In this document: in pieces, positions 47,517 through 58,337 of the stretch | Layout: the number at the start of each line of letters is the position of its first letter | How positions within the stretch are numbered: position 1 is the stretch's first letter | NCBI GenBank assembly: GCA_947044365.1 | Contig: OX345640.1 | Coordinates: 792,001 to 856,000 of the forward strand | DNA: 64,000 nucleotides | Source of the DNA: Petrosia ficiformis | Taxonomy: Eukaryota; Porifera; Demospongiae; Haplosclerida; Petrosiidae | Direction of reading: 5' to 3' | Notes under the pieces: model-generated | Database searches by the model: none | What the model was told of the DNA's origin: nothing | What the model saw: the letters and a program-made list of their open reading frames with translations, nothing else | Translations under genes and position numbers: made by a program

Positions 47517-48391
47517 ATGTGATTTCTATGTTGATGTGTGTTTCCATGGTGACATGTACCTATAGTATGTCAGTGTATATATATGTACATGATGTGAGTG
47601 TATATGTACATGTTTGTATCACATGTACACACGTACAACATGTACATTATGTATATAATTATGAACTTGAGAATCACTCCTGGTAATATTACTATAACTT
47701 CAATGTACAATAATAAATTATATTATTTATTATTCAATAAATAAAATTTTGAGGTCTGAATATAAAAATAAAAAATACTAAAAATATATTATAACTCATT
47801 AAAACAAGATATTTCTAAAAAAATTTGGAAATAAGTAACTCGGGTTGCCATGGTAATTTAATTATTCAGCTCAATAAATAATTTTCTTTTTGATCCATTC
47901 CTTCTAATTAATGGAATGTTTATAAACATAAACATGATGTAAACAATATTAATATTTTTGAACATTAGTGAATAGGATAAACAACATGACGTGTTAACAT
48001 TATGAATAGAATAGTTCATATAAACAACAACACTAATCAGGGTTCTATCTACTGGGAGAGGAAGCTTCCCCCCAAAACTTCACATATTATAGTACTACTC
48101 CCAAATAGTGTCGACAGTGGTTTGCAGAACAGTTGTCGTGAGTGTGGTTTAAGGAGGGAAAATAGGTGTGGCTAACCAAAACTTTTCGTGTGGAATTAGC
48201 TTTTCCCTAAACCAAAATCTCTGTTCAGAACCAACATAGTGTATAGGGCATTACTTTAACAACAAAGCTTGTAAACGTACATGAAAACATTCATTTTATT
48301 ACATGTATAAACAAAAGCACTAGTAAACAATACGACAGTACAACAACAAGACTTGTAAATAACAATAATTGTACATGTATTCATATATGAC
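47517..48391. other. Intergenic region between SUPV3L1 and RIM-BP (tail to tail)
   Basis: AATAAA signals for SUPV3L1 at 47712-47717 and 47737-47742, and TTTATT at 48295-48300 (AATAAA on the minus strand, 92 bases past the RIM-BP stop). Otherwise AT-rich with no gene seen. Confidence 0.6.
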
Positions 48392-51300
48392 TCACATTTG
48401 AGGAGGAGGGGTTTGTTGATGTGAAGGATTAGTTCTCGTCATCACAAAAGGACTATATGTATCATTATCATCCGATTCAAATTCAATAATGAAATTAGAT
48501 GGTACTAATCCAAACCTCCCATCTACTTCTCCGTTAAAAAAACCATCATCACGCTGGAATGAGATAAATATATGATTATATGTTCCAACCCCCTACAGCG
48601 CTTGACCCATTTTTAAACCATTTTGCAGGGTCTGTGGTTGTAGTTTAAGATTCATAGTTTAAGGTTAAGGATTGCAGCTTATTGTTATGAGTCTTGAGTT
48701 TAAAAACAGTTGGGATGTAAATTGGCCTCAGCACATAATTATAGAGTATACGTATAGTTGTATATGAATTAAAGCACATAATTACATATGTGTGAGTTTA
48801 CATACATGTCTGTTGTATGTACATATGTTTGAATGTACTCACCATGTCTCCATATATGGTTAGGATTTGTCCCTTAGTGAATTGTAGTTCTAACTCAGGT
48901 TGTGGGTTTGGGGAATCAGTCGAGGGTGTGTAGTCATATAATGCTATCATTAGCTGTGATGTGGATAATATAGAACATGTACACACACATACTCACTCAC
49001 ACACATTACATATTCCTGTACATGAACATGAACATGAACATTTACATGTAACATGTACATACCTTGCTCTTAATCATATCAGAATCCATTGAACTTCTAT
49101 GACTTCCATGCTGTCGTAGGCTCTAATTGATGTTATAAGTACAATAATTTATGTTACAGTATATGCACACATACAAACACACCTCTTTGGTTTTAGGTCT
49201 CAGTGATACAATGGGGGTATAGCCTGTGTGTTGTATAGTGACTAATTGTGATGTTGGTCCTTCTTCAGTTGTGGTACATATACTTAATGTATGTGGTTCT
49301 TGAGGGTTGATACCATCCAGTAACACCCTTGTAGTATTTGAGGTCACATTCACTTTCCTCACACCATCACATAACACACTATATCCACTTATTACATATC
49401 CATTAGTTAGTCCATTTATATCAACAGAAGGAGATCGCCAGGTAAGAAGCAGACAGTCTCCACCTATTGAACGTTCCACTCGGAATTTTGTTGGTGGAGC
49501 TGGTGGACCTGTGGATTAACAATTAGGGTTTCTGTTACATAGCAATGTATCACATGTTAAGCTTGTGACATGAATACTATGTTCTGATTGGTCAGAATTC
49601 ATATATTATTATTTTATTTCAAACCTTGATGAGGTGTGCTTGTACTGGTTGGTGTCATTTGATCAGATGTGGGTGTGGTTTTTTGGATAATAGAAGAAGT
49701 AGTAGGACTTATAATATCGACATCACTTCCAAATATTGTTGGAGTAAATGAACTTGACAAACTCTGAATTAGAACAAGTACACACAATGTATGGTTTATA
49801 ACCAATCACATTTACATGTATATATATTACATGTTTACCAGCACATGTACACGTATATATATTACATGTTTACCAGCACATGTACATGTACATATATTAC
49901 ATATTTACCAGCACATGTACATGTACAATTGTACATATATTACATGTTTACCAGCACATGCACATGTACATATATTACATGTTTACCACCACATGTACAT
50001 GTACATACATATGAGTTTATAACCAGCATGCACATTTACATGTTACTTCATAATTGAAAAGTCTGCTAGTTGTCTGATTGTCATAGCTCAGTGGTCAGAG
50101 GGCCTGCGGATAAAGCCAGAGACCCTGGGTTCAATTTCTACCAACAGTCAGTCATCTAACCTCATGTACATGTGTATGATGACATCAAAATAAGACCTTG
50201 ATCCCTTTTAATTAACTTACTTGGTTAAGTAGTCTCTGTTCAGCTTCTTTGTCTGACAGTTTCATTTCTTCTACAAATGAAGCAGGTACTAGACCATGTT
50301 TACCATCAAATATAGCCGTATAATAACCAATAGAATTCATCTGTCCTACTACTGCAATAACATCACCTAGAACATCATAATAACGTATAATAGTAATACG
50401 ATCTGGTATACATTTACGATGTCATTATAATATGAGACCATTTTTAGTTATACATGTACTTATTATAGTAGCACTAGTTTCTCACAATTTTAGTTTTAGT
50501 TAATGAACTAAAAGTGCCCACTATTTCATTTCAGTTAGCTATTGATTTGGTTATAGTTATAACTAAAGCAACCATCAGTTCTAACAATTAGCATATATAT
50601 GGTACATACCGACATGCAATGTTAGTTCCCTCTCTGGATGTCCTGTGGAGCATAATGAATGAGGATTATAATCTAAAAGAGTTACAAACAGTCGGAAGTC
50701 CTCCTCAGTTTGAGGTACTTCCTCTTCAGTTGTCGGTGGATGTGTGGAAGTTGGGAGGGAAATGGGAGGAGAGGGTGCACTGAAGTGTGATGGTGGAGAT
50801 GGTGATAGTGACATAACAGGGTCACTGTGCATAATTGGAGATATACTTGTTGTGTGAGTCATTGCCTGTTAAGAAAAAAAAAAAAGGGTTACAAAACAAG
50901 TTGATCGATCAGCTTTGACATAATTATCTATAATTACGTATTCATAATAAACATGAGCCTCATACCCAGCTGCTCTTCAATCACTTGGGTATGAGGCTAC
51001 ATCATTGCATGTAAAATGGCTAGTAAGCATGAGCCTCATACCCAAGAGCAGCTGGGTATGAGGCTACATTATCATGCACTGAATGCAAAATAATTGCAAC
51101 TGAGACCTTGGTATTTGCTGTGTGTAGAGGTGAGGGCATGACAAGTCCTTGAGGAAATACGGCACCGAGTAGACGAGATATTGCATGCTCCAACTGTACA
51201 AACGCTTTTCTTAGTTGTGCCATGTCTCCCTTCCCTAAAGCATGTTGTGTGTTTTGAAAAGCTTGACTAACTTCAAGACCAAAAATTGGAGGGACTGCTA

Positions 51301-54300
51301 ACATTGGACGCTCAAGTTGACTTTGTAAATTTGATATTTGTTCTAAAAGAGATGCAATGTATTTGTCTTTAGATGAAGGGATGGAACTGTCATCTGTAAG
51401 TCTTCCTTCTAGATCTCCAACGAGTAATTGTAGTTCAAAAACCCTCTGAGAACCATCTTCCAAACGGGTTTCCAGGTCTTTTATCTGAAAGTAAATATAA
51501 ATAGCTCAACTTAGCAACGCATACTGTAAAAGTACATTAAAATATCCTATTGTTGTTGTGAATTTATCAATATGTTTACAAGTGCTATTGTTGTGGTGAA
51601 TTCATTAATATGTTTACAAGTGCTATCGTTCTGGTGAATTCATCAATATGTGCTATTGTTATGGTGATTTCATTAATATGTTATTGTTGTCATAAAGATA
51701 TCAAAATGTTTATTGTTGCCTATTGTTTTGAATTCATCAATATATTTACAAGTCATATCCATTGTCATGTTATACTATTTATACCTTTGATTTTAACGTA
51801 GTCTTCTCAGTCTCAAACTGAGACATCCAGTGCTGGAACATGTCTTCCTTTAACCCCACCCCTTTGTCACTTGGTGGCTGAAAAGGTATTATATCATCCG
51901 GAGCTGTATTAATTTAATTAGTAAATCCAAAAAATGTTCGTATTTGGCATTTTCTTAAAACTCACCATCTGGTTCATCATATCCTAGTGTGTGTGAGGGT
52001 GAAGACGATTGGTTACCCATGATCCCCTGTGCCTCACTTAAGACATTTTTTAACTGGTTTGTCAGGATTTCAAGAAGAGAATTTTGATCATCTATATAAA
52101 AAATGTAATATAATAAGATTCAAAGATAGAAACATTTTTGTTAAGTTTGCCCATGATGAAAAATCATCTTGTGCCTACATTATGTAAAAGTACATGTACA
52201 TATACGCATGTATATATAAATACACATGTATATACATGTAACAAACCTGACTGTTGTGTTTTAGATACACGTTGAAGCTTAGCTGTTACTTCTTGTGCAG
52301 ACTGTAGGCAATCTGTGATATGTGGTTGAAGTAATGGTGACACCAATGGTATTTGCTTGTGAGGGGATGGTGTTTGCTTGTGAGGGGATGGCGTTTGATT
52401 GGGAGGAAATTGACTGATATCAATGCCCTCTCTACTATCATTCAACTGCTGCTGGAGTGATGAAATGATTGCCTTCTCTCCCTCCAGCTGTCCTTCTTTC
52501 TCTGCTAATAGTCTCTCCAGTTGTATTATCTGTTTCTCTTTCTCCTGGACAATAGATTCCTTATCAGCCAGAAAAGATTTCATCTGTTCCAACTGTGTAT
52601 CCTAGAATTAGAATACAGTGACTGTAAGCAATGCTATCAAGGGATTATTAGTTACCTGCTCTGTCAAATGTGCTTTCAGATCAGTTACTTCGTTATTCAA
52701 GTGTTCAGTTTCTTCAATCAGCTGCTTCTCTTTGTCATTTTTCATCAAGGAATTTTTAGTTACCTGCTCTGTCAAATGTGCTTTCAGCTCAGTTACTTCA
52801 TTATTCAAGTGTTCAGTTTCTTCAATCAGCTGCTTCTCTTTGTCATTTTTCATCAAGGAATTTTTAGTTACCTGCTCTGTCAAATGTGCTTTCAGCTCAG
52901 TTACTTCATTATTCAAGCGTTCAGTTTCTTCAATCAGCTGCTTCTCTTTGTCATTTTTCATACATTTCTCCAATTCTTCTTGCTAATATAACACACATAC
53001 ATACATAATACAGTGTACATACTACACACATAACTTGATTAGCAAACCTGTTTGGTGAGATCTTCTTTAAGTTCATTAATTTTCACAGTAGCCTGTGCCA
53101 GTTTTTCCCTCAAGTTTTTTTCTCTCACAACATCAAATTCTCCTCCATGTTCTTTTTGAAGTCTTGCATTTTCCTGTTGAGTCTTCAAGTGTTCTTTTTG
53201 ATTCTGCAATAAGAGAATGAAATAATGGCCAATGCTGAGACCATTGGTCAGTCACATGATGCATATATGGAGATAAAGCTTCATCCACATATGCCTAGTC
53301 AGTCCATGTATACATTGTGAACACTAAATTCTGATTAACGAGGAAAGTGAAAAATGCTGGTAGTCACTGGGAATTGAACCCAGGACCATTGACTTCAGTG
53401 ATCAGTGCTCTCACCACTGAGCTATGACAGCCAGACAACCTTCAGCACTTCACAATCCTCTATATACATGGTGCAAGAGTGGTATTGAATGCTTTAGTTG
53501 TACACTGAGCAGCCACCATGATTGAATGCATGTGTTTAAAACCTCAGTTTCAACTCTACTTCAGTTGCACAACAAGATCTAGTCTCATTCCAAGTCTGGA
53601 AACGAGACTAAACCAGAAGAAACTTACCAATTGCAATTTCTTCTGGAGATGCCTACTTCTATTTAGCAATGATCTATATCGCTCCTTTAAGGCATTATAA
53701 TGTCCTTTCAAAGGCCCAAACTCTTTCTGTGTGTATGTATATGGATAAATAGATATGAATTGATAATATGTGTTATATCAAGGGAATTCTCTCTTAGCCT
53801 CTTACCTTCATTTCATCATACTTTATCTCCATCTCATCTTTGTCATATTCCAGCTGTTCAATCTGTTCCTTCATGAAACTCTCAGTACTTGCCAAAGACC
53901 ACTGACTACCAAAGTCATCCTCTAAACAATGAAAATGTACCATATATAGTATATATATAACACTACAGATCTGTCTCTCTACATATATATATTATATATA
54001 CAATTTAAGTTGCAATAGGATTAGTGCACACTATGTTCTATTCCCTCACCATGGTAACTGTGAGATAGCTGAAGTGGATGTTCAAGAAACACATGCTCAG
54101 TTGGTGGTGGAGAGAATGTAAAGTATGGAGGAGAGGAAAGAGAAAGGCTGGGTTCTTGGTAGGGGCGTATGGGAGAGGGTGAGCGTATGTGGTGATGTGG
54201 TGAGGTTGTATAAGTGTGTACAGGAGAAGGGGATCGTGTGTGGTGATGAGGTGATGTTGAAGTGTTTGGTGAAATCGAGTAAGAGGGGTTAAGTCTCTCT

Positions 54301-57300
54301 AACTCTTCCTGTAGACTCTGAAGAGAATACAAAGTGTTGATTTTGAACACGGACTGTTGATTTGGAATTGATGGATGAATGAGTATAATATTTTGATGAA
54401 TGGGTATATGTCATTCAGTTAGTGACCAGATAAATGTATGGATGTGTGGATTAATGGAAAGATGAATGGATGTGGATTGAAGAATAGGTAAATGGATTGA
54501 TCAATGGACAAATGGAAGGATCAATGGATCATTAGATTAATGACCGGATAAATTGATGTACATGAGTATTATTACAAGTGACGTATAACTTACCGAATTT
54601 TTTTGTTGAAGTTTATTGATCTGAGCATGAGCTCTATCCAATTCCGATCTAGTTTGACTCCATTCCTCTATGAATTCACGATGCCTTTTATCACGGGCCT
54701 CTTCCAGAGTTTGGTTATTAGATTTCTAAGAGAAGTATAGATAGATAATGACGAAGAACTAATCAAACCATGGACAGTCAGTCATACCAGTTTGTGGTTT
54801 TCATCAGACAGGTTCTTTATTTGTTTATCTCTGCGGCGAAGGGATGCATTAAGATCTTCAACTCTTTGGTTAAGACGTGCCTTGCTTCTTTGCATGTCTC
54901 CTAACTTGTCATTCTATAATAATATTATATTAAATATATAAATTTGTGCTCATGATAGCGTACTAATTCAATATATATATCCTACCTGTTCTTCTACTAC
55001 TTTCCCTAGTTCAATCAGTTTCTTGTGTTCTCTAACTCTCCTTTCAGCCAGTGATGAGTCTGGTGAACTCTGTTAGAAATAACATACAGGTAGATAGGTA
55101 AGTGTGTTGCATATGCCTGTGATGTGTGTGGTATATATGTGTGTGGGTCTATGTGTATAGTATGTGTATTTATGTGTGTGTATCCACTGGTTATCCTCAC
55201 AATGGTCAACTGAGTCATTCTTGTTTCTGCCTTCTCTCTTTTAACACGGTGTATCTCTTCTTGTACTTTTTGTTGCTCAATCTTCAAACGAATGTTCTCC
55301 TCTTTCAAAGTTGCGATGTTCTTCTCTTTCTCCTCTAATTGAGTTCTGACTCTCTGCAATTCAACAGGCTAGGAGTCAGTAAAAAAGGAAATAGATATAT
55401 AAAAAGATTGAAGAGAAACTTTAAGTCATTTAATTTGTCAGATGAACAGTAGAAAATATTGTATATTGAAAAGGAGACCTTCCTGTCCATAGTTTTGTGT
55501 TTTTGTTGCTCTGCCATTAACTGTTTCTCCAGCTTCTCATTGTCTGATTTCTGCACAAAAATAATATACAGTGCACTTTGTCCCTCATTAACTATGTATG
55601 ACAAACTTCTTTTCTTACCAGTCCAGTTTTTTCTTTCATTAGTTTTTGTAATTGTCTTTCTTTCATATTAAGTGTATGACTGAGTTCAAAAACTTTTTTC
55701 ATATTTTCTTCGTGTCTGGTTCTAAGTGGGGATACTTGTTCTTCAGCTGCTTTTAGCTTCCCCTCCTTTAAAATATGAATATATATGTATGTATGTATGT
55801 ATGTACGTATGTATGAATTTATGTACGTATGTATGTATGTATACATGTATGTATGTAAATAATTATGTATGTATAAATCTACATAACGGTATTTTTTTAT
55901 TATTTTACCAGCTGTGTCTTTTCTTTTCTTAGTTTCTGCAACTCATCTCTCATTTTCTTTGCTAACACTCCAAGCTCACTATTCTTCATTAATAGTTCTT
56001 CTTCTCGTGAAGTCTGTATTGAAATGATAATTTAAATATGTATAAATACATATATATGTACATACATACATACATGCATACATGCATAAATATAATTATA
56101 CTATATATATGTACATAATTATATATGTACATACATAGGTACATAGCTAGCTGATACCTTTCTTGGAGAAGAACCTTCAGAAGGTGACTCATCTTCAATA
56201 TCTGTTGTTTGTATAGTTTTTTTAATCGGTGTCAGAGAGAAGGAGGATGAAGGTGAGAAATCAGATTTTTTAGCTAGCTGCAAATCAAGCTGAAGTTTTT
56301 CTATGTCTGTTTCAAGTTGAGTGCATTTTCTACTAGTATCAGCCAGCTGCTTATCTTTTGCTTGTAGCTGCCTTTCCTTTTCTTTTAGTTCCTCAATCTG
56401 AAAGAGACATGTAATTTTTTTTAAATCAAACAATAAATCAATGTGTTCTCAACTCATACTACATCACTTTGGACTGTGGACTTCAATGCTAACATACTAC
56501 ATCACTTAGGTCACAGTATTAAATGAAAACATATTACATTATACAGCTATCATTATATTATTATACTAACACTTTATGTTTTGTTCTTCGGCAGTAACCG
56601 TTGAAATATGTTGCTATATGTAGCTAACATTCAAGCTCAGACATATAAAATTGTTGAAATTTTGAAATACTATTGCAATCATTGTACATTCAATGCTTTT
56701 ACCGCCTGTTGTCGTGATCATAGTTTAAATTCATAGTCTGGTTCCTATTCCCCCATGTACGTTGAATAAGAATCTGTCCTACCTGTTTATGGTTCTCTAA
56801 TTTAGATTGTTTTGAGAGAACTCCAAGTTCCTTTTCGTGATTCCTATCTTGTTCTCTAAAGAAAGAAATATCGACTAAAGTGATTAGAGAGTTTCTACTT
56901 TTAAATAATAAACTTTATAACTGCAAATTAAAGAGGGACACATATTTCAGTCCAGAATAAACTAGGTTTATAACCCGGAACCAGGGTGAAGAAGAACATT
57001 TCTGTCTACTACTATGACAGCTGTATCTTGTCTTTTCTTTTCTCTACATATCCACAACAGAATCATTGTAATTATGTATCAGGAGTGCTAGTATATATAT
57101 GTAGAATTATATTGAGTTGAAACTGAGCTCATTAGTGCACGTATGTTACTATATGGAATCAGCTGAATACAACACACTGAGTGATTGCATTAAATCTTCT
57201 CAAGTAGCATTTCTATACACATTTTTCATGAATTTATAATGAGCTCAGTTTCAATTCAACATGATTCTATTTTAATATTGCATTACATGTGCTCAAGGAA

Positions 57301-58197
57301 CCTTTATTAGCATTTCTATAATGAGTGTGGCTCAGTTTCAACTCAAAATGATTACATTTTAATTCCTATTGAACTAACTGTTGATTTTCTTTCAGAATTC
57401 TAATCTCTGTCTGTAAATCCTTAACCTTTCCTTCAGATTCAGTGACTCTCTTCTCTGCTACAAACAACTCTTGAATGAGTTTTTTTGTTTCAGCTTTCTG
57501 TATTGACTCCATTTCAGCTTTCAGCTGTGTAATATAGATTGACAGTATGACAATAAACTCAGATCTGTATGTAACCAACCAATCATCCAAACATCCTTGC
57601 ATTCATGCATCTATCTATCCATCCATTTATCCATTCCCTTATTGTCCTATAATAAAAATTCTCACCTTCTGTCTGACATCTGTTCTGATCTTCTCTTCAA
57701 GATCTCTTTTCTCCTTTTCAAACTTCTTTCTCTCTGTTTCTAAATCACCAGAATGGGCTTTTTTAAGATCAGCAAGCTGGGCATCAAAGTTCTTACGTAC
57801 ACCTTCAATTTTATTCTATAAAACAAAGAAGACAGTTTTTGCATTTTGCCTCAGTTGCAAGAAATTGTGTTGCTGTCATACCATAAGCTCTGTCTGCATC
57901 TGCCTTTGCATTTGCTTTTTTAGCTCTTCTTTATCTGCCATAGCTTTCCTCTGTTCTTCTTCTCTGGCTGCTTTTATCTCTCTTATCTAGTACACAAGAG
58001 GTTTGTAATAACTTTGTGATTATATATATATATATCATAATTTATATATAAAGCTCTTGATATAATATAACTTATTCTCGTACTTTTTCATGTTTAACAT
58101 TTTTGACTTTATTGCGTTCTTCTTCCAACTCTCTCTTAAGGTCTTGTATATGTACACGCAGTTGATCATTCAGTCTGGAGCTTGTTGTGTCTTCCAT
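48392..58197 (-). CDS. RIM-binding protein homologue (coiled coil, SH3-FN3-SH3)
   Basis: RIM-BPs link RIM and voltage-gated Ca2+ channels at secretory active zones. Twenty-nine exons sum to 4806 bases, 1601 residues: 58084-58197, 57882-57986, 57666-57815, 57379-57524, 56783-56855, 56158-56397, 55909-56013, 55619-55765, 55479-55550, 55201-55368, 54986-55069, 54788-54913, 54594-54725, 54050-54317, 53806-53921, 53628-53726, 53048-53203, 52656-52982, 52247-52601, 51966-52091, 51785-51903, 51107-51484, 50610-50865, 50221-50366, 49625-49763, 49183-49508, 49063-49122, 48843-48953, 48392-48553. Residues 1 to about 1100 are mostly heptad coiled coil, with a Ser/Pro/His-rich break near 565-640. SH3-1 (about 1259-1325): LFVTLLDYNPHSL, HGLVPASFVEEM. 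FN3 (about 1383-1490). SH3-2 (about 1512-1575): IALYDYTPSTDSPNPQPE, GQILTIYGD, FGLVPSNFI. The PNPQPELEL insert is typical of RIM-BP SH3s. Confidence 0.88.
50071..50145 (+). mobile_element. tRNA-derived SINE head
   Basis: TCATAGCTCAGTGGTCAGAG resembles a Pol III A box and GGGTTCAATTTCTACC a B box, with tRNA-like spacing. A related head lies at 53360-53440 in reverse. Located in an intron of the RIM-BP gene. Confidence 0.6.
50428..50585. repeat. Family E fragment
   Basis: TTTAGTTATACATGTACTTA, TTTTAGTTAATGAACTAAAA and GTGCCCACT; related to the 11.2-kb element. In a RIM-BP intron. Confidence 0.5.
50951..51070. repeat. Two tandem short hairpin elements
   Basis: CATGAGCCTCATACCCAGCT ... TGGGTATGAGGCTACAT occurs at 50951-51003. 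It recurs at 51028-51069 as GAGCCTCATACCCAAGAGCA ... TGGGTATGAGGCTACAT. Each is an inverted repeat; the two are direct copies 75 bases apart. Confidence 0.8.
52657..52973 (-). repeat. 108-bp in-frame triplication inside a RIM-BP coding exon
   Basis: Three nearly identical 108-base (36-residue) units encode KNDKEKQLIEETEHLNNEV + TELKAHLTEQVTKNSLM. They differ at only a few bases (R/H, E/D). They lie in the exon 52656-52982 and lengthen the coiled coil. Each unit contains GAGCAG-GTAACT, a potential 5' splice site; the last one is the predicted real donor. Confidence 0.92.
53360..53440 (-). mobile_element. tRNA-derived SINE head (second copy)
   Basis: On the minus strand GCTGTCATAGCTCAGTGGTG ... 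CTGGGTTCAATTCCCAG TGACTACC. It has a perfect 5-bp T-arm, A and B boxes, and 5 of 7 possible acceptor-stem pairs (GCTGTCA/TGACTAC). Related body sequence may extend toward 53222. In a RIM-BP intron. Confidence 0.65.
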
Positions 58198-58337
58198 TTT
58201 TGGAATCTACTCTGCTCTGTCTTTGCTTAAACCAGATACGCCCATTTTTTTCTGCAAAAGGGGATGTCCGTTAATTAAGCCAAGGAGGCGTGCCTCGAGA
58301 ACACACATGGTCACTAGAAATGGTTCTACAATTTCTA
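58198..58337. promoter_or_regulatory. 140-bp bidirectional promoter region, RIM-BP / membrane-protein gene
   Basis: Start codons of the two divergent genes are about 140 bases apart (122 if the upstream ATG at 58320 is used). Contains GATACGCCCA and AGGAGGCGTGCC. Confidence 0.55.

Noticed and set aside
50071..50145. A functional tRNA gene
   Set aside because: The boxes are present but the arms do not pair well and a second diverged copy exists, so a SINE head is the better explanation.
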